Assembly (NCBI GenBank): GCA_903958915.1
Contig: CAJBVC010000588.1
Span: 1 to 6,768, forward strand
Source: an uncultured beta proteobacterium
GTDB taxonomy: Bacteria; Pseudomonadota; Gammaproteobacteria; Burkholderiales; Burkholderiaceae_C
Direction of reading: 5' to 3'
Length of the DNA: 6,768 nucleotides
Each line of letters begins with the position of its first letter. The first letter of the stretch is position 1. The notes under the pieces were generated by a model, which saw only the letters and a program-made list of their open reading frames with translations, ran no database searches and was not told the origin of the DNA. Below, one piece after another: positions 6,225 through 6,768 of this stretch. The translations under genes and the position numbers were made by a program.

Positions 6225-6768
6225 TTAGGCAGAAACGCCGGCCTTGGCCAGGCGGGCGTCGAGCCGGGCAGACACGCGCGCCAGTGCGGAGTCGGCATCA
6301 CCGCCCAGCGCCATACTGGCCAGCGGCTGCAGCGCTGCTGCGGCACGGGCACGCCAGTGCGCGATCCACTTTTGCAGTTGCGCCTTGTTTTCAGGGTTTT
6401 CGGCGGCTGCAATGCGCAGGCTCGCATCGACCCACTTGCTGCTGTCATCAAACAACTCGGTCTGAAACCGGGTGAGCAGCGACACCGTCGGGCCGGCCTT
6501 GGCATTGAGCGCCTGGTCCACCTCGGTATATGCCAGACCAAACAACAATCCATCCAGCGCAACGTGCTGCGCCACAAACATCTCGAACCAATCCTTGATG
6601 ACCAGAGTGTCCTCGACGTAGCGACGCAGTTCTTGCCACTGTGGCTGGTCCATCCAGGCAAGCTTTGCTGCCTGCACCTCGCCCTGATCGCCCAGAACCA
6701 GGCCCATGCGGGTGAGGTACTGCGCCACGCCGAGCTGGTCCATGCCCTGGTACAGGCAGGGCTGCGTA
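6225..6768 (-). CDS. dmpL: Phenol hydroxylase P1 protein (hydroxylase beta subunit), C-terminal 180 residues (cut by right edge)
   Basis: Beta subunit of the phenol hydroxylase (alpha-beta-gamma)2 core. It shares the helical ferritin-like fold of the alpha subunit but has no metal site. The frame enters from the right edge (reading TQPCLYQ) and ends with TAA at 6225-6227. Family length is about 330, so roughly the first 150 residues lie outside. Recognisable stretches are QPCLYQGMDQLGVAQYL, a long helical segment with DWFEMFVAQHVALDGLLFGL, SLLTRFQTELFDDSSKWVDA, and an Ala-rich C-terminal helix region (WRARAAAALQPLASMAL). An internal ATG at 6743 is not the start, because coding sequence with family residues continues upstream of it. 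The gene is 19 nt upstream of dmpM, the standard L-M order. dmpK and the promoter would be expected beyond the edge. Confidence 0.93.
   Translation of the reverse strand, partial: TQPCLYQGMDQLGVAQYLTRMGLVLGDQGEVQAAKLAWMDQPQWQELRRYVEDTLVIKDWFEMFVAQHVALDGLLFGLAYTEVDQALNAKAGPTVSLLTRFQTELFDDSSKWVDASLRIAAAENPENKAQLQKWIAHWRARAAAALQPLASMALGGDADSALARVSARLDARLAKAGVSA

Noticed and set aside
5936..6661. 241-codon minus-strand reading of the dmpM frame, suggesting a longer protein
   Set aside because: The upstream part is dmpL read out of frame. Only the last 89 residues match the DmpM family, and its length fits exactly.

Overview
The window is a 6.8-kb piece of a single, densely packed catabolic operon, all read leftwards (minus strand). 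It encodes a multicomponent phenol hydroxylase followed by the start of the meta-cleavage pathway for catechol. Every gene can be matched to the dmp (Pseudomonas CF600) / aph (Comamonas) type of phenol operon. The GC-rich sequence, the protein character and the gene order point to a beta-proteobacterium of the Burkholderiales, probably a Comamonadaceae member such as Polaromonas, Rhodoferax, Comamonas or relatives. That placement is an inference from recalled protein resemblance, not a search.

Layout in the direction of transcription (right to left): the 3' part of dmpL (hydroxylase beta subunit, cut by the right edge); dmpM (effector protein); dmpN (diiron catalytic alpha subunit); dmpO (gamma subunit); dmpP (FAD/[2Fe-2S] reductase); dmpQ (plant-type ferredoxin); dmpB (extradiol catechol 2,3-dioxygenase); a DUF336/GlcG-HbpS-like gene of unknown role; and the 5' part of dmpC (2-hydroxymuconic semialdehyde dehydrogenase, cut by the left edge). 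Gaps are 19, 58, 28, 15 and 17 nt as far as dmpQ. Then come a 10-nt overlap (dmpQ/dmpB), a 1-nt TGATG overlap (dmpB/DUF336 gene) and a 36-nt gap to dmpC. There is no non-coding stretch over 58 nt, and I see no promoter, regulator gene, terminator, RNA gene, mobile element, repeat array or CRISPR. The promoter (classically sigma-54 with a DmpR/XylR-type activator) should lie beyond the right edge, and the lower-pathway genes beyond the left edge.

How the genes work together: electrons pass from NADH through DmpP to the DmpN diiron centre in the DmpL-N-O hydroxylase, with DmpM as coupling effector, turning phenol or methylphenols into catechols. DmpB opens the ring next to the two hydroxyls. 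DmpQ keeps the DmpB iron reduced. DmpC oxidises the yellow semialdehyde to 2-hydroxymuconate. All catalytic and metal-binding residues I could check are present, so the enzymes look functional.

I did not find an undescribed system. The points most worth a second look are the DUF336 gene translationally coupled to the ring-cleavage dioxygenase, and an in-frame A_AAA_AAC slippery heptamer near the 3' end of dmpQ.
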